21,891 bases of DNA, taken from the NCBI GenBank assembly GCA_001782645.1, contig MFPH01000033.1, positions 1 to 21,891 on the forward strand, written 5' to 3'. The notes under the pieces are model-generated. The model worked only from the letters and a program-made list of their open reading frames with translations, was not told the DNA's origin and made no database searches. The position numbers were made by a program, and so were the translations under genes. Below, piece after piece: positions 7,451-15,429 of this stretch (position 1 is its first letter; the number at the start of each line of letters is the position of its first letter). This DNA comes from Candidatus Levybacteria bacterium RIFCSPLOWO2_12_FULL_37_14. Lineage in GTDB: Bacteria; Patescibacteriota; Microgenomatia; Levybacterales; UBA12049.

Positions 7451-8955
7451 TCTGCATTCACCCTCTTCTGAACAATGAAGCCACTGGGAAATTCTTTCGT
7501 CTCCAATATTGTACCAGCTTTAATTACTGTCTCAAGCCAACCTTTGTAGCTCCATAGCTTAGATGGATCAGGCTCCATAAGCAAATAAAAGATTCCTCTT
7601 TTTTCTTTATGGGGAACGTAATTATAATTTTTATTGCCATACCACCAAATTAAGTAATCATATGCATAAGTGTAAATAGGGGGAGTAAAAACTAAAAGAC
7701 CAAATTCCTTTTCCTTTGCGTCTTTATAAATATAGTCAATTGCTTCAATTTTTCCTTTTATTTTATGTACGCCTCCAAAATCATTGAAATCATTTTTATA
7801 AAAAAATATAGTTTTATTTACAAAAGATAAAAAGAAAATAATATATATTGACACTACAAAAAATCTCATTATTTTATTTCTGAATAAATAGGTTAAAATA
7901 ACTCCAAATAGAAAACAGTAGAAAATCATTAATTCCAAAATCCACCATTCCCACATGATTGATGGATAAAAAATAAACACAATGAATAAGGTTAAAGGAC
8001 TAGTTGCAAGATATAGAACCAGCCATTTTTTTGTTTTTTTATTTCTTTTGTCTTTAAAATAAGAAACCAAACCAATAGCTAAGACCATAAGTAAAAATGG
8101 CCAAAGCAAATCAGCCATCTGAAAAGAAGAAAGGAAATTGCTCCTAAAAACATTAACATGATTCGTTATTAAATCGATTTTGTCTATTGCAGAATTTTTT
8201 TCATTATTCGAAAATAGATTAATAATTCCTTTTACGTTAATAAAATTATGTCTTAAATCAAATATAAAAAGACTTATTTGCGTAGAAAGAAAACTCAATA
8301 AACCAAGGATAAAAAATTTCAAAGATACCATTTTTTTAATAAAAAATAATGGGGAAATAATTAGCAGTTGAAGAAGAAGAGTTGCTCCCGTAGCAGTCTC
8401 AAAATTAAACATAAGTCCTGCTATAAATGTAACTAGGATAAAAAATTTACCCAATCCTTGAAAAATTTTATAGAGAAAAAAAACAAAGAAAACAGAAAGT
8501 AAAGATATTGCAAAAGGCGGCCAAATGAATCTGGATTGAGCTATAATTGCAGGAGACACGGCTATAAGAAATCCGATTGTTAACGCCGTTTTAGTATCAA
8601 ATATTTTTCTTCCAAAGAGTACACTTAATGTAATTGTTAAAATTCCCATCATGAGCATGAATATCATTCCCCCATAAGGATCCCCTCTCCATAGATAAAA
8701 AGGTATTGACAATAAATAGTACCATCCCGGACCTTGGAAAAAACCTCCGCCCCCAACTTCCGTACCGATAAGGGCAGGCTTATGATTAACAACAATCTCC
8801 TTAACTGCTTGAAAAAAAACTCCTTGATCAAAACCAAAAAGATAATTTCCGCTAATTACCTCTATTGATCGCGGGATAGACCCCAAAATTACAATGGCCA
8901 ATAGAAAAAATGTAAAATTCTTTTCTTTTATGAATTCCTTAAATATTTTTCTCAT
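7447..8955 (-). CDS. GT-C-like membrane glycosyltransferase, downstream copy of a tandem pair
   Basis: A 502-residue paralogue of the next gene upstream. The ATG at 8955, one base after that gene's TAA, is preferred. The frame can be extended to a TTG at 8982, but that would overlap the neighbour by 26 bp and adds residues absent from the paralogue. The shared pattern is PRSIEV (28-33), FGFDQG (40-45, Asp43 being the likely catalytic acid), NHKPALIGTEVG, FFQGPGWYYLLS and GDPYGG, then a series of membrane helices. A C-terminal soluble region follows with PPIYTYAYDYLIWW, KGWLETVIK and SGFIVQKR, also conserved in the twin. Some positions next to the acid differ from the twin (VFFQAV against RDYLAV), hinting at divergent donor or acceptor choice. 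The GT-C assignment (PMT/ArnT-like) rests on topology and the loop motif; the sugar is unknown. It ends in an ATGA overlap. Confidence 0.83.
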   Translation of the reverse strand: MRKIFKEFIKEKNFTFFLLAIVILGSIPRSIEVISGNYLFGFDQGVFFQAVKEIVVNHKPALIGTEVGGGGFFQGPGWYYLLSIPFYLWRGDPYGGMIFMLMMGILTITLSVLFGRKIFDTKTALTIGFLIAVSPAIIAQSRFIWPPFAISLLSVFFVFFLYKIFQGLGKFFILVTFIAGLMFNFETATGATLLLQLLIISPLFFIKKMVSLKFFILGLLSFLSTQISLFIFDLRHNFINVKGIINLFSNNEKNSAIDKIDLITNHVNVFRSNFLSSFQMADLLWPFLLMVLAIGLVSYFKDKRNKKTKKWLVLYLATSPLTLFIVFIFYPSIMWEWWILELMIFYCFLFGVILTYLFRNKIMRFFVVSIYIIFFLSFVNKTIFFYKNDFNDFGGVHKIKGKIEAIDYIYKDAKEKEFGLLVFTPPIYTYAYDYLIWWYGNKNYNYVPHKEKRGIFYLLMEPDPSKLWSYKGWLETVIKAGTILETKEFPSGFIVQKRVNAE

Positions 8956-8956
8956 T

Positions 8957-10459
8957 TTATTTACCAATTCGTTTTTGCACAATGAATCCGCTTGATAATG
9001 TTTTTTCCCAGATAACAGTTCCGTCTTTTATTACGGTTTCCAACCATCCCTTGTACCAAAGCTCATCATTGTCTTTTTCTATCAAAAGATAAAATGTTCC
9101 GGCTTTAATATTGTCCGGCACGTAACCGAATTTTTCTTTCGCATGCCACCACAGAATGTAATCATAAGGATAGACATAAATAGGAGGACTAAAAATAAAC
9201 AAACTGAATTTTTCTCCTTTGGCATCGCTGTATATGAAATCTATTGCATCTGTTTTTCCCCTAATTTTTGCTGTACCTCCATAATCCCGATAGTCATAGA
9301 TAAAAACATTGATAAGAGCAGGTAAGGTTTTAAGTACAACAAATAACAGAAATAAAATATAGAAAAGATTTAAAAGGTAATTGTTTTTTTTAAAAGAAGA
9401 TGCAACGGAATAGGAAAAAAGCAATATGTATGCTGCATTTAAAGCTATTAGATAGTAAACCCATATAGTATTTCTAAAAAACAAAAATACCAGAAAATAA
9501 ACTGGGAAAAGTAAGAATAGAAAAGTAACGAATTTTCTAAGTTCTAAATTTTTTTCTTTATATAAATAATAAGCTGCCGGAATTAAAACTATTAGAAAAA
9601 GAATTTGCTGAGGCATTATATTTTTCGGAAAAACGTCCATAAAGGCATTAAAAAATGAGCTTATGTGATCAACGACAATCCTCTGCGACGGTAAAAAACT
9701 TGCTCCTGCTTCTTTAGAGCCAAACAAATATTTCGCGAAACCACCTATTCCCATAAATCCATGCCTTAACTCAAAAAGAAGCCCGGGTAAAAAAGCAATA
9801 ATAAATCCTGAAAATAAAATTAAATATTTTTTTATATCTCTTAATTTAACTATGAAAATATAAAATAAAAATATAGAAACAGATAATGGAATTGAGACTG
9901 CAAATTGAAAATTATAAACAAATCCGGCAAAAAACGAAGACAAAAATATATATTTATTTTTCTTTTTTATTCCAAGATACGCAAAACAAAAGGCTAATAA
10001 AATAAATAGCGTTGAAGGGTTCGAATTCCACGTAAAGCGGGCTTGCGCAATAAACATTGGGGACAAAGCAAAAAGTAAACCTGCAATTAATCCTCCTATT
10101 GTTCCTAATACTTTTTTTCCGAAGAGGTATGAGAAAACAACGCTAAGAACGCTAAGCACAAACATCAAAACAACGCCGCCATATGGATCTCCTTTTGTCA
10201 GAAGGAATGGAATTGAAAGAAAATAATAGTATAACGGTCCTTGGAAAATTCCGTTTAATCCTGCACCGCCTGCACCGACTTCTGAACCGATAAGCGTAGG
10301 CTTATGATCAACTACTATATTTTTTACCGCTAAATAATCTCTGCCTTGGTCAAAACCAAATATATAGTTTTTGTTTAAAACCTCAATAGAACGCGGCAGC
10401 AAAGCAATGCATATTATAAAAAATAATAAGATAATTTCAAGTATTTTATTTATTTTCAC
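8957..10459 (-). CDS. GT-C-like membrane glycosyltransferase, upstream copy of a tandem pair
   Basis: A 500-residue polytopic protein that starts with GTG at 10459, overlapping the TGA of the previous gene as GTGA. No ATG lies near enough to replace it, and the GTG is followed at once by the first membrane helix (about 6-24). The first outside loop holds FGFDQGRDYLAV (34-45, Asp37 being the candidate catalytic acid), DHKPTLIGSEVGAGG and FQGPLYYYFLSIPF. Then come KGDPYGG, FALSPMFIAQARFTWNSNPST and about ten more helices. Residues 388-500 form a soluble C-terminal domain with SPPIYVYPYDYILWW and KGWLETVIKDGT, nearly the same as in the downstream twin. Such domains after a PMT/ArnT-like core often face outward and may bind acceptor. 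Function is inferred as glycosyl transfer from polyprenyl-phosphate sugar. The two copies appear to come from a tandem duplication. Confidence 0.83.
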   Translation of the reverse strand: MKINKILEIILLFFIICIALLPRSIEVLNKNYIFGFDQGRDYLAVKNIVVDHKPTLIGSEVGAGGAGLNGIFQGPLYYYFLSIPFLLTKGDPYGGVVLMFVLSVLSVVFSYLFGKKVLGTIGGLIAGLLFALSPMFIAQARFTWNSNPSTLFILLAFCFAYLGIKKKNKYIFLSSFFAGFVYNFQFAVSIPLSVSIFLFYIFIVKLRDIKKYLILFSGFIIAFLPGLLFELRHGFMGIGGFAKYLFGSKEAGASFLPSQRIVVDHISSFFNAFMDVFPKNIMPQQILFLIVLIPAAYYLYKEKNLELRKFVTFLFLLFPVYFLVFLFFRNTIWVYYLIALNAAYILLFSYSVASSFKKNNYLLNLFYILFLLFVVLKTLPALINVFIYDYRDYGGTAKIRGKTDAIDFIYSDAKGEKFSLFIFSPPIYVYPYDYILWWHAKEKFGYVPDNIKAGTFYLLIEKDNDELWYKGWLETVIKDGTVIWEKTLSSGFIVQKRIGK

Positions 10460-12105
10460 TTGTTTTTTTCAACTACCTTTATGGCGATACTTTTATCCGG
10501 ATAGTTAGCCTCATGAATGGTTTTGTACACTTCTTGAAAATCAAAGGTAGATCCTACCAATAAAATATTCTTTTCTTTTTCCAGATCATAATCAAATTTT
10601 CTAAATTCAAAATTGGCAAATTTATTTATGCCCTCAATTTTTCCGGACGCAGTACCGCCCTCCTTTAAATACTCAGCAGGATCATATTTCAAATAAAAAA
10701 GAAAAAACATATAGGATTGATCCAAAGGCGGCGTATTGGAAACTATTATTTTATTATATTTTTCCTGAACACCGGAGATATAATGAACCATGTCCTCATA
10801 TCCGTATTGCCAATATTTTGCATGGAAATAATTTTGCTGAACAAAATATTGATTAAGGTAATATGAAAAATTAAAAATGGAAAATAAAAAAGAAAAAGAA
10901 AATATTAGATATTTTATTTGGAAATTTGAAATTTGAAATTTGAAATTTGAAATTTTCTGCAATGCAGAAATTATTCCTATGGCTGTTAATATTTGAAGAA
11001 TTGGTAAAAAATTAATAGTTCTAACAGCATGAGGAACATCATTGGTTATTGACGCTGGAATAGGTACAATCAAAAACCACAAAGCCATAAATAGCTTTAC
11101 TGCTTTATCGAAATTACCAAATATTAACATATAAATACCTATTAATAAAAATGGCAATTCAACAAGATACATTAAGCCCATTCCAGGAGCGTGATGGCGG
11201 GCAATATCACCTTTTATAAAAAGCCAATTAATATCTAAATGGGACAAATAACCATTAACTACGTATTTTGCAAATTCTACCCTACGATTATCCAAAAATA
11301 ATCCCAAAATATCATTATTTACTCTATCTCTTACGAGTTTTTCCGTATTCGCTTGAATTATTGAAGAATTAGAAAAAATGCTGACTGTCTTAGCTCTGGA
11401 AAGTGCATCCTTATTGGTCAAGGTAAAAAGAATCAACGGCAAACAAATAATTGTAAAAATTATGAGCGAAGTATATATGTATTTTTTTCTTATTGAAAAA
11501 AATTCTTTTCTAAAAGCATATATAAGAATCGCTATCAGGAGAGGAACGAAAACTTTTTCACTTTGATATGTATGAAGACTCAACCCTAACATTAAAGCAC
11601 TTAATAATAGAAACCATGGTTTTTTAAAGGCTTTCAGAAAAAATAATATTCCGAAAGCATTCAGAGCTACGCCGACATTTGCCTCAAATGCAACTCGGGA
11701 AAATTGAATATGCCAAGGAGAAATTGCCAAAAGGAAAGTTGTTAACAAAGCAATATTATTTTTTTTAAATAATTCCCTAACCAAGAAAAATACTGCCAGA
11801 ACAGTTAATATACCGAAAATCGCAGAGGGTAATCTAACCGCAGTCACATTCAAACCAAGCACGCTTATTGAAGGCATTACAAGATATGCATACAAAGCGG
11901 GCTTATAATCATCAAAAGATCTCAGAATAATCGGTAAAAATTTGCCATATTCATCGCGACCGCTTTGCAAAATTGAGTACGCATTGTAACCTAAGGCAAC
12001 TTCGTCCCAATCCGGAGAGGAGGGAACTTTTCCCAATTGCCATAACCGCAATATTGAAGCAATTATAATAATGAAAGTTAAAAATATAAATATTTTTTTA
12101 TTCAT
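10456..12105 (-). CDS. PMT/ArnT-like GT-C glycosyltransferase, third of a tandem trio, with in-frame heptamer repeat
   Basis: A 549-residue protein from the ATG at 12105, which fits the N-termini of its two paralogues. Another ATG at 12129 would add eight residues and overlap the previous gene by 32 bp instead of 8. After helix one comes LRLWQLGKVPSSPDWDEVALGY (Asp34-Glu35), the first-loop acidic pair of ArnT/PMT (GT83/GT39) enzymes, then FDDYKPALYAYL, RLPSAIFG and ISPWHIQFSR. A tail domain follows the last helix and carries WQYGYED and FFLFYLKYDPAEYL. A (GAAATTT)5 repeat on the plus strand encodes ISNFKFQISNFQ in a loop between the last helices; the paralogue at 12098-13735 is about six residues shorter there. 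The enzyme probably moves a sugar from polyprenyl-phosphate to an exported acceptor. The tail could help bind acceptor. Confidence 0.87.
   Translation of the reverse strand: MNKKIFIFLTFIIIIASILRLWQLGKVPSSPDWDEVALGYNAYSILQSGRDEYGKFLPIILRSFDDYKPALYAYLVMPSISVLGLNVTAVRLPSAIFGILTVLAVFFLVRELFKKNNIALLTTFLLAISPWHIQFSRVAFEANVGVALNAFGILFFLKAFKKPWFLLLSALMLGLSLHTYQSEKVFVPLLIAILIYAFRKEFFSIRKKYIYTSLIIFTIICLPLILFTLTNKDALSRAKTVSIFSNSSIIQANTEKLVRDRVNNDILGLFLDNRRVEFAKYVVNGYLSHLDINWLFIKGDIARHHAPGMGLMYLVELPFLLIGIYMLIFGNFDKAVKLFMALWFLIVPIPASITNDVPHAVRTINFLPILQILTAIGIISALQKISNFKFQISNFQIKYLIFSFSFLFSIFNFSYYLNQYFVQQNYFHAKYWQYGYEDMVHYISGVQEKYNKIIVSNTPPLDQSYMFFLFYLKYDPAEYLKEGGTASGKIEGINKFANFEFRKFDYDLEKEKNILLVGSTFDFQEVYKTIHEANYPDKSIAIKVVEKNK
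10921..10955 (-). repeat. Perfect heptamer tandem repeat, (GAAATTT)5 on the plus strand
   Basis: Five exact copies of a 7-base unit lie inside the GT-C gene at 10456-12105. In the coding direction the unit is AAATTTC, which has no stop in any frame and yields the same seven-residue cycle (KFQISNF) whichever frame is used. In the opposite direction every frame meets TGA. The array adds about a dozen residues to an inter-helix loop without breaking the gene. Confidence 0.9.
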
Positions 12106-13735
12106 ATGCAACCAGCGCAATATTACCATTCAATATGCTAAATGTTTTTAGTCTATTTGCTTTTTCCGGCACATTATTAGGAGTTTTAATGAAAAGATTT
12201 TTAGTGCCGTTTTTGTTATTGATTTTAGTTACGTCATTTAAAAAATTGTATTTCCCGAACCTATCCACAGTTACGAATCCAAAAGCATCTCTCCTAATAG
12301 CGCTATCTTTTCTGAAAATACGGGGATCCGTCTTTGTATGAAATAAATAATAAATATAAGGCCGCCCCATGTCGCTTGTTATATAAATATTGTCAAAGTT
12401 TTCCTCAACAGATTTTACATATCTTATTGAATCTTTGTATCCGTATTGCCATTCACCGGAAAATTCATAAGGATAATGGACAATGTAATTACGGAAAAAA
12501 TAAAATAAATTAGCAAAAAGGAGTATCCCTACGAAAATAATTGCAGCTTTAAAAAATTTCCCATACCTTTTTATGTAAAACAAAAATTGAGAAAAACCAT
12601 AAGCTGCAAAAATTTGAAACGTAGGCAAAGTTGTTTCGACTCTTAACGCATGAGGAGTTTCACGAGCAGTTGCCGCAGGAATAATGCCTATCAATAACCA
12701 AACCGGCACTATCCACCAGTATCCCTCTTTTCTTTTAAATAAGAATAATATTCCTGCAATAAAAAATGGCAAATCCCAAAGATACATTTGCCCAACTGCT
12801 TGTGTGGAAAATTTAGGATTTCCATCGCCTCTGATAAAAAGAAAGCTGGGATTAAGATTGTCAAAATAATGTTTTAAGTAAGAAAGAGCATATCCAACCC
12901 TCCTATTATGTATAATTCTTGACCACTTACTGCTGTCATTTATAATTTCCTGATTGGAAGTTTTAACAACATCAATATCTGTAAATATATTTACCTCTTT
13001 GAAACGAAGACCTGCCTGAGGAGAAAATAAAAAGCCAAGAGTAGGAAGAATTAACAAAATTCCTGCTAGGATTGCTATAATTGTTTGCTTTTTATTTTCA
13101 ATAAGTTTTTTCCTAAAAACGAGTCCCAAACACAACACCAAGAGAGGCGTAACAATTCTAGCAGTATTAAAAGTGTACATTGATAGTATAAAAAAGACGA
13201 TTGAAGCAACTATATGCCATTTTTTTTCCTGAACTCCTGCCAAAAATAACCAGATACCTGCAATTATAAAAAATGTCGCTACGTTTGCTTCAAATGCGGC
13301 ACGAGACAACATTATGTGCCAAGGGGAAATAGCCAAAAAAAGCGCGGAAAGCAAAGCGTACATTTCTTTTGATTTAGAATTCCAAAAAATTCTTTTTGTT
13401 AAAAAATAAGTAACCAAAACTGTCAGTACGCCGAAAAACGCCGAGGGAAATCTGGTTGAAAATTCTGTTAAGCCAAACAATTTAATAGGGACCACATCAA
13501 GATATGCATACACCGGAGGCTTGAAATCACCAAAAGACTCAAGGTAATCAATAGGCAAAAGTCTTCCAAATTCATCTCTTCCGTCTATCCCCAAAGAATA
13601 GGCATTATATCCCCATGCTGTCTCATCCCAAGTTAAAGATGGCGGATTTTGTCCAAGCTGCCAAAACCTCAAAAATATTGACAAGGCTATGATCAAATAC
13701 AATAAAATAATTTCCCGATTCAATATGCTTCTCAT
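12098..13735 (-). CDS. PMT/ArnT-like GT-C glycosyltransferase, second of a tandem trio
   Basis: A 545-residue polytopic protein. The first helix (about 9-22) leads into FLRFWQLGQNPPSLTWDETAWGY, with the acidic pair Asp37-Glu38 in the loop that holds the catalytic Asp of ArnT and protein O-mannosyltransferases. FGDFKPPVYAYL, TRFPSAFFG, AISPWHIMLSRAAFEAN and TARETPHALRVETTLP follow, each with a counterpart in the neighbouring paralogue. After the last helix comes a soluble tail with EWQYGYKDSIRYVKSVEENF and YYLFHTKTDPRIF, typical of CPR members of this family. It presumably uses a polyprenyl-phosphate sugar outside the cell membrane; acceptor unknown. The ATG overlaps the upstream TGA (ATGA), and the 3' end overlaps the next gene by 8 bp. 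Confidence 0.88.
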   Translation of the reverse strand: MRSILNREIILLYLIIALSIFLRFWQLGQNPPSLTWDETAWGYNAYSLGIDGRDEFGRLLPIDYLESFGDFKPPVYAYLDVVPIKLFGLTEFSTRFPSAFFGVLTVLVTYFLTKRIFWNSKSKEMYALLSALFLAISPWHIMLSRAAFEANVATFFIIAGIWLFLAGVQEKKWHIVASIVFFILSMYTFNTARIVTPLLVLCLGLVFRKKLIENKKQTIIAILAGILLILPTLGFLFSPQAGLRFKEVNIFTDIDVVKTSNQEIINDSSKWSRIIHNRRVGYALSYLKHYFDNLNPSFLFIRGDGNPKFSTQAVGQMYLWDLPFFIAGILFLFKRKEGYWWIVPVWLLIGIIPAATARETPHALRVETTLPTFQIFAAYGFSQFLFYIKRYGKFFKAAIIFVGILLFANLFYFFRNYIVHYPYEFSGEWQYGYKDSIRYVKSVEENFDNIYITSDMGRPYIYYLFHTKTDPRIFRKDSAIRRDAFGFVTVDRFGKYNFLNDVTKINNKNGTKNLFIKTPNNVPEKANRLKTFSILNGNIALVAYE

Positions 13736-15360
13736 TCAACAGAAAACGCGTTAAATATTACCCTAATACCCCCCGGATCCTTAAATTCTTTAAGGGGCAG
13801 AATGTCTTTAAGCTTTGTGCCACTTGTTATAATCAATGATTTATCTGAAAAGTATTCTTTTGGATCCTTAATCTTATCAAGTGCAATAAAATTACCAAAA
13901 TAAAATTTACCAATCCTCATGATCTTTGCTCCCCTATATTCTTCTTGGTTTAGGTATGCTTTCTGAAATAGTACAGGATCTATTTTAAAATTAAATGCAA
14001 ACATGCTTTCCCATCTGCCATCGATAAAAATTTTCTCATATTTACCTTCATTCAAAAAGGCATATTTTAATGCATCATTTTGCTGTTTTGCCCATGATTC
14101 AGATGCGTATACAGGATAATCAAAAAAATAAGTAAATAAATAGCTTATTACAAATATTATACAAGTAACCACTAGGCTTAGTCTCGCTGTAAAACTAATA
14201 GGAATCTTAAATTTTTTTATATAATTCCAAAGCCAAACAATTCCGATTGATGAAAATATTATAGGTACAGGCAAAAGCAGTACGGAACGATATGGATAAT
14301 TACCAGTGGTTATTCCTCCTGGAATCGCTCCAAGCAAAATCCAGGTTAAGAGAAAAAAACCTATTTTTTTGTTTTTCGTAAAAATAATAAAACAACCTAA
14401 AAAGAAAAAAGGCAATTCGAATAGATGGAATTGCCCATGCTTAGCAACCGACTGCTGCAAGTTACCTTGCCCATTAAGAAAAAACCAATTCAAAGAAAAT
14501 ATTGAAGAATAGCTTGTTTCAAATCTCCCCAGGGCAACAGTAGCTTTGTTATGAAAAATGCTACTTAACCATAAAGGCGCCTTGGTTTCATTGCGTTCTC
14601 TGTTTACCGTTCTTTCTATTCCAGTCTTGTCAAATATGCTTACGCTATTATAATCTCCCATTTGCCCGTCAAAATACAACACTTTCAGAATTAAAAGGAA
14701 AGACATTCCAAATATAATCAAAAAATACATGAAGTATTTCTTTATTTTAATCAAATCGTCTTTTTTATAAAAGACTAGAAGCAATATGAAAGGGGGTAAG
14801 AAAACTTTTGGTGCGTCATATGAGAAAAGTGACAAACCAAAAGAAATAGCAGACAATATATATAAATATCTATTTTTTTCACTAGCATATAAGAACAACA
14901 GTGTGCCAAGACAAACAAAGAAAAGCGCAATTGATTCAAGTAAACCTTGGCGTGATATGTGTATTGCCCATGGATTTACCGCTATTAAAAGCGCAGCTAC
15001 AGCAGCAACTCCTTTTGATCTAAATAATTTATTAACGATTAAAAAAAGAATAGGAACCATCAATACCCCAAATATTGCAGAAGGAATTCTTTCAACAAAA
15101 ATATTTAGACCAAAAACTTTAATAAGCGGAATGATCAAATATATATAAAGAGGCGGATGTGTGCCTCCTGAACTTTCTTCTAAGGCAAGTAAATTAAAAC
15201 TTCCATATTGCGAAAGACCTGTTTTTAGGATACTGTATGCTGAATATCCCGTATCTGCTTCATCCATATGAATTCCAGACGGAATTTCTCCCAATTGCCA
15301 AAATCTGAGAATTAGAGCCAAAAGGAGGATTAAAAGAAGTGGAAAGTGTTTTTTAAACAT
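13732..15360 (-). CDS. PMT/ArnT-like GT-C glycosyltransferase, first of a tandem trio
   Basis: A 542-residue protein, the first gene after the only real gap in the cluster. Helix one (about 7-20) is followed by LRFWQLGEIPSGIHMDEADTGY with Asp33-Glu34 as the probable catalytic and donor-binding acids. ESSGGTHPPLYIYL, ERIPSAIFG and AVNPWAIHISRQGLLES mirror blocks in the two downstream paralogues. TGNYPYRSVLLLP is the counterpart of their ETPHALR block. The tail after the last helix has ESWAKQQNDALKYAF and FAFNFKIDPVLF, matching their WQYGY... and ...YDP tails but more diverged: the WQYGY motif has become WAKQQ. The fold and motifs place it in the ArnT/PMT_2 group (COG1807). Sugar and acceptor are not determinable from sequence. 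The start ATG has no Shine-Dalgarno sequence, and the 3' end overlaps the next gene (ATGA). Confidence 0.88.
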   Translation of the reverse strand: MFKKHFPLLLILLLALILRFWQLGEIPSGIHMDEADTGYSAYSILKTGLSQYGSFNLLALEESSGGTHPPLYIYLIIPLIKVFGLNIFVERIPSAIFGVLMVPILFLIVNKLFRSKGVAAVAALLIAVNPWAIHISRQGLLESIALFFVCLGTLLFLYASEKNRYLYILSAISFGLSLFSYDAPKVFLPPFILLLVFYKKDDLIKIKKYFMYFLIIFGMSFLLILKVLYFDGQMGDYNSVSIFDKTGIERTVNRERNETKAPLWLSSIFHNKATVALGRFETSYSSIFSLNWFFLNGQGNLQQSVAKHGQFHLFELPFFFLGCFIIFTKNKKIGFFLLTWILLGAIPGGITTGNYPYRSVLLLPVPIIFSSIGIVWLWNYIKKFKIPISFTARLSLVVTCIIFVISYLFTYFFDYPVYASESWAKQQNDALKYAFLNEGKYEKIFIDGRWESMFAFNFKIDPVLFQKAYLNQEEYRGAKIMRIGKFYFGNFIALDKIKDPKEYFSDKSLIITSGTKLKDILPLKEFKDPGGIRVIFNAFSVE

Positions 15361-15381
15361 AATTTGGAATCAGAAACATAA

Positions 15382-15403
15382 AGCTAAAAACCCTCGATTA
15401 GCT
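15382..15403. other. Small inverted repeat in the 69-bp gap
   Basis: The six-base arms AGCTAA (15382-15387) and TTAGCT (15398-15403) flank a 10-base loop. A hairpin here would lie in the 5' leader of the gene at 13732-15360. The stem is short and AT-rich and no T-run follows it on the minus strand, so a terminator role is doubtful. Confidence 0.25.
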
Positions 15404-15408
15404 GTTTA

Positions 15409-15414
15409 ATTATA
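15409..15414 (-). promoter_or_regulatory. Possible internal promoter (-10 box) upstream of the PMT/ArnT trio
   Basis: A perfect TATAAT lies on the minus strand 49 bases before the ATG at 15360, in the only intergenic gap of more than 20 bp (15361-15429). A possible -35 (TAGAAT, 17 bases upstream) matches the consensus at only three of six positions. In such AT-rich DNA a chance match is quite possible. The rest of the gap holds one short inverted repeat and no gene. Confidence 0.3.
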
Positions 15415-15429
15415 CTGTTAATATTTTTT

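Noticed and set aside
8956..8982. TTG start at 8982 for the downstream member of the GT-C pair
   Set aside because: An ATG one base after the neighbour's stop gives an N-terminus that matches its paralogue better.
7447..10459. STT3/PglB-type oligosaccharyltransferase because of WW motifs in the tails
   Set aside because: The motifs read WWYGN and WWHAK, not WWDYG, and the rest of the tail does not match STT3.
10921..10955. Tandem repeat read as a CRISPR array
   Set aside because: The unit is 7 bases with no spacers and it lies inside a coding gene.
14786..15148. Plus-strand open frame of 120 codons
   Set aside because: It lies wholly inside and antisense to a PMT/ArnT-like gene with clear motifs; no sign of an independent protein.
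15382..15403. Rho-independent terminator for the large GT-C-like gene
   Set aside because: The stem is only six AT-rich base pairs and no T-run follows it on the minus strand.
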